A DNA stretch of 64,000 bases. Origin: Lanius collurio. Lineage: Eukaryota > Chordata > Aves > Passeriformes > Laniidae. Position numbers and translations under genes: made by a program. The notes under the pieces were generated by a model. It was not told where the DNA came from. It saw only the letters and a program-made list of their open reading frames with translations, and ran no database searches. The stretch lies in assembly GCA_020086605.1 (NCBI GenBank), contig JACBWW010000018.1:11739389-11803388 (forward strand), read 5' to 3'. Shown here piece by piece: positions 11,933-25,473 of the stretch. The stretch's first letter is position 1, and every line of letters starts with the position of its first letter.

Positions 11933-14900
11933 ATACAAAATCATACTCTATTTCTTTCAAACTCTGCTCCTTACTGCTCTGCTTTTTAACAACAACAACA
12001 AAAATTATCTTTTCAGAAGGTTTTGTAAAAATAAAGATATAAGTAGTTTCCTATATGGTATACATCCCTGTGGTCCCCTGCAGAACACACTCCTACCTAT
12101 TCCCATTTAATTTTGCATGGTGATGGACAAAGTAGTTTCTTTTTGTTTTAATATGAAATTAAAAATAACCATTCATGTATTTTGAACATTTATTCAGTCC
12201 TTCTACATTTCTGCTTCTAGTTTCCCTAAAAATGAAATGGTGAACATATACTTCTCCCTGTTTTAGTCCTGATACATTTTGACATAGTTGCAGTATTATA
12301 TTGTTTTGTTATTCTATGTGTAGAAAAGGAAATTCAAGTCCCCTCTAAAAGCAGCAGGAGGGGGAAAATACTTCAATGAGCAAGTCATAAAAAATTATTT
12401 GTCATGGTTAAAATAAAACTTTTTCCATTACCATGTATTTCTTATTTCAACATACTGTGGCCCAAATAAAGAACAAGCAGCAAGACCCAGAATGTAAGAA
12501 TTTTGGGCATGAGTATTTCTTCTGCTTTCCTTGCAATGTGAAGGTGTCTTAATTTAAAAGAAAACAACCTCACAAGTGCCTCTCAGTCTTTAAAGAAAAA
12601 ATTTATTCTGCAAAGCTTGTTAAACATAATCTACACCACACCACAGGTGAGGCTTGCCAGGCTGTGACAGGCATTAAAAACAATGGGCATTTCCTCCTGC
12701 TAAAACAGAGGGTGACCATTCCTGTCCTTTGTGTGACACAACTCGGAGCCTGCAGTCACCTGCATCTCATAGGAGCTGTTATAAATTCTTCATTATTAAT
12801 AACTTTCTTTTGGGAACCAAGGATCAAAGATTGGACCAAAAACTGTTCTCACAGATGACGGACTGCAGGGCCCACTCCAGGTCTTGTGCCTCAAAGCAGC
12901 TGTGAGATGAGAGATATTAACTTTGGGCCAGCAACACGAGGTCTGCCAAGTCACCAGGGTTTGCCATTGCCTCCTTCAGCCTCTCCTTGTTAGCCAGTCC
13001 TCGTTAGGCAGGCGTTGCATTACGAGGGATCCTGAGCTGACTGAAAGGCAGCATGCACTGGCATCTTACCTGCTTTTAGGAGAGAGAGAGACAAATTTTT
13101 CTGTCAGAAATATTCTTGTGGAACCTTTTTCCTCCTTCCTTTCCTACCTTTCAGAAGCATCTCGAAACACCACCACCCTGTGCAGTGGTAGGTACCACTT
13201 TGTGCTGCTGCAGTGCACTTGATCCATCACAGCCAAAACAGCTCAGGGTGGTGAGAAAGGGGCGTACGTCTGTGCCAGAGCCACGCTGCCTCTCCCTGCT
13301 CCCTTTCCCATAGGGAAGGGAAGCACACCCAGGCAGAAGGCACTTGGGCTCTCAGCACTAATTCTGTGACCATTTAAGGGCTGGGAAGAAGGACCTCCCT
13401 CGTGCAGGACAGATTGTGGAAGTACACTTGTCTTAAGAGAACAAGTTGGATTCTCAGAGATGTTAAGTTAACACATATGCAGCCTGGTTAAACCACGCTC
13501 TTAAATCTTGTCAGTCTTTCTTCACCATCTGTGGCAAGGTTTTTCTCTTTGAAACTACTGAGTTGACCTTTAGTGCTTACATGTATTTCCTCTGTTGACT
13601 TTTCAGACTCATCATCCTGCCATGTCACTGCTTTCCTGAGGAGGACTGTGGTATATAAATAGCCAAGCTCAAAAGATCCTTCTGATCTGTTAAACAATTT
13701 GTCTTCTTTGACTGTATGAGGAGACAGTAACTTGTAAATTTTCTCCTCAGAACTTTACAGAGTTGAAGGTACTAAGCTATGTTGTTTAATGAGTTCTAAA
13801 GAAGGTCTGATTTAAAGACTAGAAAAATTGCAAAGTTTGGAAACATCTGGTACCAATCTAATTCCTACTCCAATCTAAAAATACTGATTAAATGCTGTAG
13901 TAACAGGTGGTGCAAACACTACTAAGTCAATTTTAATAAGAGAGGTCAACACCTTCATCTCCTCATTTTTCTTTCCATAAGTGCCAATAAATTCCTCACA
14001 ACAGGTGTTTCTAGGATGTGTAATTACATTGTTCTCAAACTTGGGTCTAGCAGCTCTTGGTTAAAGATATTTTTCAAAAAAGGAAAAAAATTCCAGTGCT
14101 TGAAATGTCATCCCTGACTTCTTCCATTATTCTCTTTTCATGTATATTTTTCATGTCATGACTGTTTATGGGTATCAGACTGGACTACTACACACTTCTC
14201 AGTACTTCTGCAGGAAAAAAATAATTTTCTGGTTTTACTGCTGACACTTGTTCAGCATTTTCTAAACCTGTCTTAACCAGCACAAAAATTCAAATCCTCC
14301 TTTCATTCAATGGATGCCTACTCCTATTCCTGCAAGAAGGCATTATTTGATTGCTGGTGGCTCTCAGTACATTAATACATCAGTCTTCACTCTGATTAAA
14401 TGTGTACTCAGGATGGGGGAATATATAAAGTCATGTTTGTTTTTTTGTATTCTTTGTTTGGCATTCTTAATGTTCTTTGAAACACTGCAATGCTGGGACA
14501 AACATTTCTTGGCACCTGAAGTGAAAATCACACTTCATAGTTCAGTGATCTGGTTTGAGCACAATCCAGGTGAAAGAGGAAATAGATGCTCTAAAGAAAG
14601 CAAGGTCTTCAGGCCAAAAGGTGTGTTGCTTCACTGAATGGTTCCTATGTCTTTTATTGTCTGCAAGGGCTTTTTATTTGCCTGCTACATGGGTGATTTT
14701 TACAGAAATCACAAGGGCTTATTTATTGTGGAAATAAGTAATAACAAAACAAAGAATATTAAGGGAATATCAATATAAAAATCCAAAAAAGAAAACAGTA
14801 GTGTCTGAATCAATAAGGAAAACCTTAGTTCTCCACCATGCTGTGTAGGGGTTGGAAGGTCCAGTACAGCAGCAAATAAGCTAACAGTTATTATTCTGCA

Positions 14901-17900
14901 GGGACAGGAGTCTGAATAATTCCTTATTCCAGTTGTTTGGCAACACTGAGGTGATTACAGCTGAGAAGGGGTTCTGCAAACAAAACAGGGCACATTTACA
15001 GCAAATTATGAGAATACACAGAAAATTTGGGCTCCCTGGAGGGTCTGTTGGAAGAGGACAAGCAGCCTGAGCCAGTCATAGCTCTGGAGAGAGGGGGAAC
15101 CTGTGAGCTGTACTGCAACAGGGATGCCCCAGGAACGGGCAGTGCCTCACAGGGAGAGCATAAGATCATTTTCCATGTATTGCAGTGACACGCTCCCAGC
15201 CACAGTAAGTAAAGAAGAAAGCTTTTTCTTGGCATTACAACCCATCAACAGAAGGAAAGATAGGTTTGCTGTCCTGCCTCCCACAGAGGCTGCATTTGTC
15301 CCACAGAGCCCAGCGATGCAGCAGACTCTGCACGCCTTGGCCTGCGCTCCCTGGCCACCTTTGTCTGCATTTTGTCAAGTCCTCTCTGAAAATCTAACTG
15401 AAAAAATACCCAGTGAGTTCCTCCAGCCTACACTGCTACCCACAGCCCCAGTCTGATCTCCTCTGCCCCAAACCACAAGGACAGCTATTAATCAAAGCCC
15501 ACATCAAGACATCTTCTACTTGATGCCCTGAATTCAGGAACTTCACCTTAAAAGTTCAGGATCAACTTGGATTACTTCGGTGAAACTCTGTATGCTTCAA
15601 AGCACTTAAAAGGTGATGTTCCAGTCCTAAATGATCTGTCTTGAACTCAAACACCAAAAAAAAGCTCTGTAGACATTCCTCTGGATTCAGTCCTACATTC
15701 TTTTAGCACAGCTGGATATCTGCTTTCTGACCAGGAAGTCTTTTTAGTTCTAAGAGTCTTTTAATAACTACTTGATGTAGAACTACACAGTTCTTTGTTT
15801 ATTTATTAATTATGAATAATTAGAGAGGATAGTCCCAAGAGAGAGAGAGCTCTTTCTTTTTTTCTCTCCAAGGTGAATATTTTAAGAACATTCATTTTTA
15901 TATAAGACTCACTCAGTAATCCTCAATCAATCCATTATAACCCAAGGCTCAGAGGTGTTTTAAAATGCCCGTGTGGGCATGTTCAGAAAGATAACATAAA
16001 ACAAATTACAAGACAAAAATCATAGGGTTTAATAGAAGTCTGATTGACATTTCTTTTTCCTAATTCATAAACACTGCTTCTGGCCTCAAGAAAACAGAAG
16101 GAAAAAAAAGAGATTTTGCTCCATTTTAATTGCATGGATTTTAGAAAGCTGTTATTAAAACAGGACCTTTATGGTTTCTTCAGTTATATTAATATAATGG
16201 TGTTAGCACTGATTCAGCTTACTTCCCTGAGTTTATTTACAAAAGACCTCCTCATTTACACTTTCTCACAAGAAAGAAAAGATAATAAAACCAAAAAAGT
16301 CCCACACAATTCTATGCAGAACTCAGAAACTGTAACAAGGAGGTTTTTTCCTATCATATGGCCAGAAGGAAAGGGAGAAAAAAATAATGAGAAAAAGTAT
16401 TAGCACAGGGAGTTAAAAACCACTTAATTACCAGGAAAATAAATTCTTTTCTGGATACTCATTAGTAACATTTCACCAGCAATACAGCAAATTACTAGCA
16501 AAAATATTTACAAGGAAACATCTTTTTTCTTTAAAATGTGGAGTCAGCCAGGCTATATGAGCTGTCAGCATGACTAATGGGATGGCACAATAGCTGATGT
16601 AATAGCAGAAGACGTCACTCTTCCACTTTGAAAACTTGACAATCTGCAAGATCAGTATCTTGCAAGATTACTAAACTATTCTTCTAACAAAGGCATTTAT
16701 AAATATTTTTTTAAGAGTCAAAATAAAAATTACTGTTGTTTTGAAAACCAAATGCACTTGAAATAACCCATATTTTCACAGAGTAAATTTTAGAAACTTT
16801 GTGGATATGCCTCATTGACTGTAGAAAAAGTTCAACATCACAAATCAGAAAGACTGATGCTACCAACATTGTACCTTTGCCATATAAGTGATCCACTCAG
16901 AATGATATTTTTATGTTGTTAATTGCATAGAACCAGTTTTCCAATACACTTGCTCAAAGTGAGGTTGCCAAAGACATAGTTAAGAATACTTTATTTGAGG
17001 AACTGGTTTAATTACCCTATTCCATGCTGCACTGTAATGCAGGTGCCAGAAGTTTTTATGTCTCTAAGAAGGAATTTAAACAAAATTAAATTGAGAATAA
17101 TTAATAATATACTACTAAAGATAAAGATAAAACTTCTAGCTCAATGAATCTATGAAGGCTAAGGAGAAAAATACATATTTTTTCCATGATCTTCCAGTTT
17201 AGGAAAAGCTTTTAAGCATCTGTTTGCTTGTTTTCAGAGAGATGAGGATCTGTTTATAAATAAAGTAGGACCTGAAGCACTTACCCACTGATATCAATAA
17301 TTATTTTTGTTATTTACTATTTAAGTTCAATCTGATGTATAATTGCACACTTCACGGTATTGCTCAACAAATATCTGAAAGCCAAGTACTTTTTGCAAGA
17401 CTGCAAGGGTATAAGAGAAGCCAAATAAGTTTGTTTTTAAAGGTAAATATATAAATCCAAAGACAGGGTGGAGCCCCCACCTCTACCCAGCCTAACTGTT
17501 GATGGTCAAGAGAGCTGCAAAATACTTCAGGGAGGGATTCAATTCCATTTACTGTAATTGTCTAATTGCTTTGGTGTTTAACCTCAGACTGTTACCAAGG
17601 CTCTCTCTATGGTTAGTGCAGGGAGCAAGGCAACCTTGGACAGAGCTTCCATGGAAAGGAAGCTGAATGCTCAGCTGCTGCAGGTACCTGATTAAATGGG
17701 TGTTTAAAGGATCACAGAATCAGACAGGAATTCAGCAATTGTGTCTCCTTTCATGTTAGTGTTCCTGATTTGCTTAAGAGAGGGCTGCCTGCAGGTACTG
17801 CTGCAGGATCTGACCCAACCCTTAATGACACCATGGGAGTCTTTAAGCACTAGATGGGACAGACAGTGAGGTAAGGTCCATGCCTGAGTGGTTGCAGCTC

Positions 17901-20900
17901 CCTAATGTAAAAAGGAAATCTTAGTCATTATTCCTTATGGGAGCGATACACAGCCTCTCACAAACTGTAAAGCCAGCGCACATTTCTAATGCAGTCTCAA
18001 AAGAAGATCATTATGTATATCATTTGGTATAAACATAGTCATCAGGGGAATTTTGAATAGATTTATACCAACATTTTAATAAGTTTCATAAGAAAGTGGT
18101 TCATCAAATAAAAATAATGAATGGTGGAATTAAAGAACTACTGAAAATTGCTAATGTGTTTAATCATCTCAACATCTATATTTATATATGACAAATTTGG
18201 ATGATATAGTGGATGTAATTCCATTTCAAGTCTCCAAACAGAGATTGCATTCCAAGATACTCAACTAAAGAAAAACCAGAGCTTGCTAGTAAGCTCTGAA
18301 AGTAGGACCCTATGACCATTTGTGTGAGGGCACTTGGAAGCCTCCCTGACATCCAGATATTCAGTTAATCAACAGAAGTCACGTGTCAGACAAAGGAAAA
18401 ATAATGAGACCAGGGCTATGTAGAAAATAAAGGGAATGCACAAAAAAGCTGTAAAATTTAATAAACCTTGACAGTTTTCTATGACCTAGAACCCCACGTG
18501 CATGTCCTACCCATTAAGCTGGTCACTTAGTGCTCACAGGTGCCAAATCCGACAGCTCTCACACAAAGGACTGAGGCACTGCAGTTAACTCAATCTGTGC
18601 TGCACTCCTGAAAACACCTACTCAGCTGCCTCACAGTGCTGAGTTGCTAAAGACAAAAGATCATAATTCCTGACCTTTCTGTTTACCACATCATTATAAT
18701 TATCTTTTCTTTTGCTTTCACTTGCAATACCTCCCCTCTCCATCTTAAGCAGGACTACTATACCTTAGGAAAAAAACCAGTGATGCCAGGGAAAGCACAT
18801 GGAAGATGCACTGCCAGGAGCAGACTTGCCTGGCTGGGAACATCATCTTTCACCCTGCCATTAGCCCTGTCTCTGGGTCCCCAAGCCTGTGTGATGGTGT
18901 GACTCACACCACTTCCCTCCAAACCACTTGCCCAAATGCAACTGTTGTATTTTTTCAGACAGAAACACAGTTGAAGACACAAACACCCAGCTAGACTGCT
19001 ACGACCCAGGTTTGGCAAGCAGGAGGAAAAAAGTGTAATAGGAAAAGGTCTCTAGAAGTAAAAAGATGACATCTCTAAAGAAATATGGCCTTTCTGGGGG
19101 AGTCTGCCCTAAGACCTCCATCCCCTTATTCCTCTCCTGCCCTGAGACCCACCAGAATCTTATTTCTCCTTGCTGTCAGCAGCTCACCCTTACTCCCAGC
19201 AAAAGTGGCTGGTTCCAGAACCTCCAAGAAAACCTCTTCCTGTGCTGCTTTAAAGAACTATCTTGAGGTGAGCAAAAGTAAGAAAATCTGCAAACAGAAA
19301 CCGTGAGCAAAGAACCTGGACCTGTCAAAGGCAACGAGGCTGTGTGATAGCCCTATTTATAACTGGCCATATGGCAATTGATTTCCTGTTGCTCACACAG
19401 GACATCTCTGTGACTCCAGCCTCTGCTCTTCTCACTTTCCTCTTCTGCCAGGTTTATTTATATTTTTCCCCAGCTCTGAAGGCAAATCAAGTTAATTGGC
19501 TATTACATGAGATTAAACAAAACAACTAAAAGAATAAAGAAAGTGAGAATATAATGCTCTGATTGCTCCCCATGGGAGCTGTGGAACAACAGGATAGTTA
19601 TTCCTGCACAAAGCAAGGAGGTGCTCTATATTTTGTGCTGTGTGTGGGGCTGAACAACGGGGCAGGTTTATACTTGTGTTACTGTTCAAATGCTCATTCT
19701 TATCCAAAGGTCCACATAACTTTCCAATAAAACTGACATCTCAATTTGAGATGCACTTAGCACCCCCAAATCTAAAGAATCATCTTAAAAGCCTGCCAAT
19801 TTTGCAACTGCATGATGAAAGAAATAACAAATTAGATTATTTTTTTTATTGAACACTGTACAATATTAGTCCATTTGGAATAGAGATAAGGAACTAAAGA
19901 GCCAAAAAGGCCTTTCCAGTCAATGAGCTAAGATGAAGAGATGCCTGGGGGAAAGAGACAAATTTGGAGTGTAGGAAATGAAAAACAATTAGAAGAATTA
20001 AAATAATTGTATTTTCCATGAGGGGAAAATAGAGATATGGGATAAATTACTAAGATGGGTTTCTAGAACAAACAGTGCAGCATTCAAAATGGTAATAATG
20101 GGGTTTCAAGTAGAGCTATGAGAAAACCTGCTTAGTGAGCATAAGCCCAACTTAAAAAAATTTCTAATCACAAATTTGGTGAACCTAGGGAGAGGTTAAT
20201 TAAGGCTAGCAGAAACAAAGAGGGCAAGGGCAAGGCCTACTGCAGCAGTTCCCTCCACCCTTTCAAATTTCCAGCAACTACAACAAAAGACTACAGAGAG
20301 GGAGGTAATGACTGTGGAAGAGAGGGGAAAGCAATGTTGTCCTGTTCCCTTGTCCTACACTTAACCCATCTCCCAAGCAGAATGAGTGATGCAATCTGCA
20401 CAGGTCATCTGTAGATGCAAGCACTTTTATGAGCTACAATTCCTTTGAAAATGTGGTGTTGCTTTGCTAATTAGTGAGAAGATAAACATTTCTGACAGAT
20501 GAAATGTATTGTTATCTTGTTAATTGAGTTGCACAGAACCTATTGGATGAAGTAGTGTCTTTTCTCTTCCTCTCTGGGGTTGGAGTTCAATCTTTCCATT
20601 TTTTGCTTCCCTAAACACTAATAATGAGTTGAGAAACAAAGAACAACCTCCTACAGTGTGGGTGGGGTCCTAATGCTTAAACTGGTTTCCTTCAAAACAA
20701 TAATCCATTTACCTGCAAATCAAAAGTATGTGTTACTTGTGTCTTTTGCCGTCTCCAATTAAAAAATAAATAAATAAGCCCTTGAAGGGATTGGGAAAAA
20801 AAATGTTCCAGAGAATGATCCATCACTGTCTAATGCAGATTGTCCTCTTCAAAAGTACTCAGTTGTGCCTGTTTTCAAAAGATGGGATGTTGTACTACTA

Positions 20901-21703
20901 CAGAGAGCAGACCTCAACCAGGTATCAATTTCTCAATTCCTTCTCTACAAGGATACCACTTAGAATAATATGAAATATTATGTAGGGAAGTACTTGCAGA
21001 AATAGCCAAGACTCTGTCTTGAAGACAAAATAGCCCAAGTCCCCACAAGTTAATTCTTTCAGCTAACAGTAGCTGTGGTTGACCCACCAAATATCAAAAC
21101 ACACCAGTGTCCCACCTGTAGCCCACATCAGTTAGTGCCAGGAGCCCAATCTCAGCACTGCTTTAAAAGGGGCTGCTCAGGGGAGAGGGCAGCACCAGCT
21201 TCCCCATCTGCACAGGCTGCCAGGAGCTCTCTTAAGGCATCACCCTTATGTTTCATTCTCATATTTACATTACTGCAAATTTCTTCATCACTTATAGGTC
21301 TTTCACTGTGAGCCCACTATTATCATAATTAAGAGGAAGATTGGAGGACTTAATTGGTTGAGTCACCACTGCTCCGGCATTGCCAGCTTCATGGCTTCAG
21401 TGTATTAATCATCAGTTCATGATGGCAAGATTAGCACCCACTTCAAAAGTTACATCTGTAAAGTCCAAAATCAGAATACAGACTCAGCAAGGGAATCAGA
21501 TATCCCTTATTTGTACTTCAAGCTTTCAAAGCCACATTTAAAGTTTGGGGAGATTGGTCTCATCTTCCTCCTACATGTTTAGGAAAAAAAACCAAACCAA
21601 AACAAAAAGGATAAAGTGTCTTGATCCACAGTAGCAAAGCAGGCAGAAGTTGAAAACAGAAGGCTCTGCTGTCCTTTTTCAGTGTTAAGATTGATTGCAT
21701 TTT
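11933..21703. other. Long non-coding stretch
   Basis: Almost 10 kb with no recognisable gene. GC-richer patches at about 12620-13400, 15030-15480 and 18770-19310 carry overlapping frames up to 117 codons on both strands, without splice architecture or family resemblance. A CRE-like gacgtcac lies at about 16613. At 17704 an atcacagaatca string recalls CR1 tails but is too short to call. Simple runs include (AAC)4 at 11991-12002 and (AAAT)n at 20762-20777. Confidence 0.5.
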
Positions 21704-21719
21704 CATAAAAATTTTTATG
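21704..21719. repeat. 16-bp perfect AT-rich palindrome
   Basis: cataaaaatttttatg is self-complementary over 16 bp. AT-rich palindromes of this size are not rare in such DNA. It is recorded as structure only. Confidence 0.75.
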
Positions 21720-24700
21720 CTCCATTCACCTTATGTCCCTTTGCCTTACCTCCTCTTCCTGAGAGTTTTAATAAATGACTCATCCTTACTAATTCAGCCC
21801 TGCCAGCTTTCTTCTGGTACATGATATTTCAGCACTTAATGCAGTATAAATAGTCACCACTAGCCAATTTGATTAGTCATAGCCTCATCTTTGCTTACCA
21901 TGCTATTTTTCATTTTTTTAGTCATCTGGAATGTATTCTCTGCTCTGGTTCATGCTGTGTTGCTTTGTGTTAGAAATCCTAAACAAGACATACTTTATTT
22001 GTGAAATGCTGGAATGGCCTACTATTAACCAAATGCTGCAAGCACCAAGCTTTACACTTTATTTGAACTTTGCTAACAACTTTAAACCAGCTGCTCCAAG
22101 TCCCTGAGCCATTCCTCTCAGTCAGGTACATTTCTGAGAGCACAGACCCACTCCAGCGGCTCACACAGGACCACAACAGGAGAAGCTTCATTGTCCTGTA
22201 AGTCTCCAGTTCTTCCCTGCCACATCACCTTCAAATTTAGGCCTCAGGTTCCCTCAAATCACCCCATTAATTTCAGAAAAGGGAATCCTTAGGATTCCTC
22301 TCCTCCCTGAGTATTCTGTACCTATTTCAGACCACCTGGGTTCTTTATAATGAAGTTTTGTCATTGTAAGAGAAGTCTTGTTTGTTTTTGTAGGCTTACT
22401 TGAAATTTTCCTTAAAAGGTTGGATTGTTTTTCTTCCTCATCACTACTGAAGATGGCAATGAAGATAAAAACACAATATTGATGCCTGCAGTACAATGTT
22501 ACTCCCTTTCATGCCTTAAAAAAAAAAGTAACAATGTCGCATTACATAAAGGAAAAGCCACATACCATTTATCCACATCCAGTCACTACACTCTGTCTGT
22601 GTTTCAAGGTTTCTGAAAAAAAGCTGCAAGGATGGGAAGATGTCATTACACTCATCAGGTGGCCAAGTGTCCCTCCCAAAGATAGTTTCAACTGCTTTAA
22701 TTGCTTGTTAGTTAAGTCAACCTGCCTTCAGCTGAAAGATTTTTATTGTAATTAAGATAGGCATGGTTACTTAATGCCAGAAAAAGTATGTTATCAGCCT
22801 ACCACTTTCACTTACAGAATGTGCTATCTCCTCAGTTATAATAGACCAGAGAGATTTTATAATAATTAACCTAAAAAGGCTATTCATAGAAAAGGGCCCA
22901 GCTGTGATCTGATTAAAGTAGTCGAAAATCCTTGGGCCAAATTAGAACATCTTGTAGAGTATCAATTGACTTAGCACAGTTTTTATACTTCTCCCTAGCC
23001 TCTGCTTTTTTTTGTGCTCCAACATACTACTTCTAAAATTAATTTTATCTTGTTTTTCCCCTGCAAAAAGAGAAAATATCACTGGAAAATACATTTACAT
23101 ATTAAAGCACTAAATATAGACTTTTGGAAAATGTCTATGAACTGACTATAAATTTTGTAGAGCCACTATTAAGTGAGTGCAGACTACAAATCTTGGCACA
23201 TTCAGTTCTAAGTTGACTTTCATTCTGTTTTACAGTGAAATTGAGAGGGTTGTATTTGTCATTCAGCTAAAGCTTGGCCCCAGAAAAATAAAGTATAAGG
23301 ATTAAATCTTGATCTCACTGAAGTTAAGGGCAAAGCTCTTCTTACTTCAGTTGGTTCGGGATTTCACCCTAGGTCATATGGCAGAATTTTAGCCTCTGTT
23401 TGAGGAGAAAATGAATTAACTGTCACATGCCAGACAGATGAACATAAAGCAAATTAATCTGTAACCAGAAAACAAGCCACAGGGAACATCACCATCACAC
23501 ACAGCTCCATACATCACGAGACCTTCTGTTCAATATGAAAGCTATGAAGGTGCCTCTTTCTCTCTCTGGTTCCATCATCTAGAAGCCTCCTTTGAACCAG
23601 CTTCAGGAGGCATCTCTGCTGCCAAGTCCTTTTCCATGAAGGAAGTCTGACTACAACACCTCCCTGATTCTTGATTAATTTGCAGGCTATTCTGCATACT
23701 CACAATATGTATTATATATAGAACTGGACTCTGGCCTTGGTCCAACCCAAAGTGTAGGAAGCTGAGTGAAAAATTCTCACCAGTGATAAAAAAAGTTAGG
23801 GTAATGGAGCTCTTCAAAAAAGAAAAACATTTCATTTTCACTTTACATTTTTCTTCAAACCAGATGGATATTTTGAATGTGAATAAATACTAGAATGGGT
23901 TGAAAAATGAGCATATTTACTAAGAAACTTTGAAAAGTTTTGCACTATTCAGACTTTTAAAGAATTAAGTACAAAATTTGTCAATCCATCTTGTATGACA
24001 CTGTAAAATGTTTTCAAAGAGCTAACACATTCTCAGAATAGTCTGCCCTGGAATACTACAAATCAGAAACTATTCCCAATATTGTTAGCAAAGAAGAAAA
24101 TCACACTAAACATGTATGCCACTCTGGTAAGGCAATACACTGCTAAGAGTAGGATGGATGCCACAGAAACAGACAACTGGCCATAAAATATCTGTGAAAT
24201 CTATTAATGACCAGCATGTGGCAAGGCTGTGGAGCAGGCAGTATTCCACAAGGCTTCATTTTGCTTGGTTTTCACTTGTCTCTTTCCTCTCCATGTGCAT
24301 CAAAACATGTCTATACTAAGCATTATTTAAATAGATCAAGTTCTGTTTTCTCTCTGTTGGCCTTAAAATTCCTGCAAGCGAAGGAAAATAAATGTGGAAC
24401 CTGGGAGATTTATTATGACAACTCCTAAACTCCATTAAATTCTCTCAGGAAAACATGAAGTGTGGTAAGACAAACGGACTGAAGAAAATGGTCTAAACCC
24501 AGAAAGCTTCTGAGAGGAAGTGGCAGAGCAAATTGGCAGCCTACAAATGCCCTCAGGGTTTATGGGACAGCCCAGCCCATGCAGGACGGGGGCACAGGGT
24601 GCAGTTACACATCTGATCCCCCCCATTTCAACCCCTGTACGGGGTTTGGTCAGCAGAAACCTGCCTTGCTCTCTCCATGGCCTTTGCTGTCTGGCAGGGT

Positions 24701-25444
24701 CTGTGAGGCTGGGAACAGGCTGGGAGCAGGACTCAGCTCCATCCCTCTGCCCTGTCTGAGACCTCCCCACCTCGGAGGCTCCTCCACCATGCAGCTGTGA
24801 GCAGACACCAGCTCCTTTGCACCTCACAGGCAACACAAAGGAATCAAAAGTGAAGCAGGCAATCTGGCTGTGGGGCTCTTGTTCACACTTAACATGCCTT
24901 TTTCTTTCTGTCTTTTTCTTTTTTTTTCTTTAACAATGACAGGATTTTTAGAACTGGAGGCACATCCAAATAATGTCAAAAAAGGAAAGATTTTGGTTAT
25001 AGTTAGTTATCTGGCACTATCTGTTTAGAAATGTCTGAACAAATAACTCCAATGTCAGATGTTCTAGTCTGGCAGAGAAAAGAAATACGATTAGATCTGG
25101 CTGCCCAGATGTCCCAACATTGAGAATAATATTTTTAAGCACGAACTCATGTACTGCTGCTGTCATGTACTTCAATAGACTTATTTTGTTCTCGTGGGCG
25201 ATAAATTGTAGTAAAATTGAACCAGATTAATGGTTATAACTGGCCTTTCTTCTGTCAAACATTATTTCAATAGAAAACAAGGGTCTTTATGTGTACAGAC
25301 TCGAGTTCCTCTTCCCTTGGTAGTATGCAGGTTCTTGTCATTGTACCCTTGCTGAACTATCCAGTAATAAGAACTTTTAGTTGCTATTTCTTTTCACTTA
25401 TTTGGTGGCACATTTCCTATTGCCATATGGTGTTCTCTACTTGT
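21720..25444. other. Non-coding DNA with a GC-richer island
   Basis: No gene is seen. At about 24500-24840 a GC-richer patch has few stop codons on either strand, giving a 133-codon minus frame and a 79-codon plus frame. It is poor in CpG, lacks splice signals and matches no protein I know. It could be an old repeat or the trace of a retrocopy, and I cannot decide. Confidence 0.5.
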
Positions 25445-25473
25445 GTTTATATAAACATAGTTTATATATAAAC
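25445..25473. repeat. Two adjacent palindromes with FOX-like cores
   Basis: gtttatataaac (25445-25456, 12 bp, perfect) is followed after three bases by gtttatatataaac (25460-25473, 14 bp, perfect). Both contain the forkhead-type core ATAAACA or its complement, giving four half-sites in 29 bp. The structure is seen directly; binding by forkhead proteins is inference. Confidence 0.7.

Noticed and set aside
11660..11944. Minus-strand frame with repeated Tyr-Leu-Pro-Thr
   Set aside because: It is the translation of the AGGT/TACC microsatellite.
24435..24836. 133-codon minus-strand frame in a GC-richer island
   Set aside because: Open frames on both strands reflect low stop density. CpG-poor, with no splice signals or domain.
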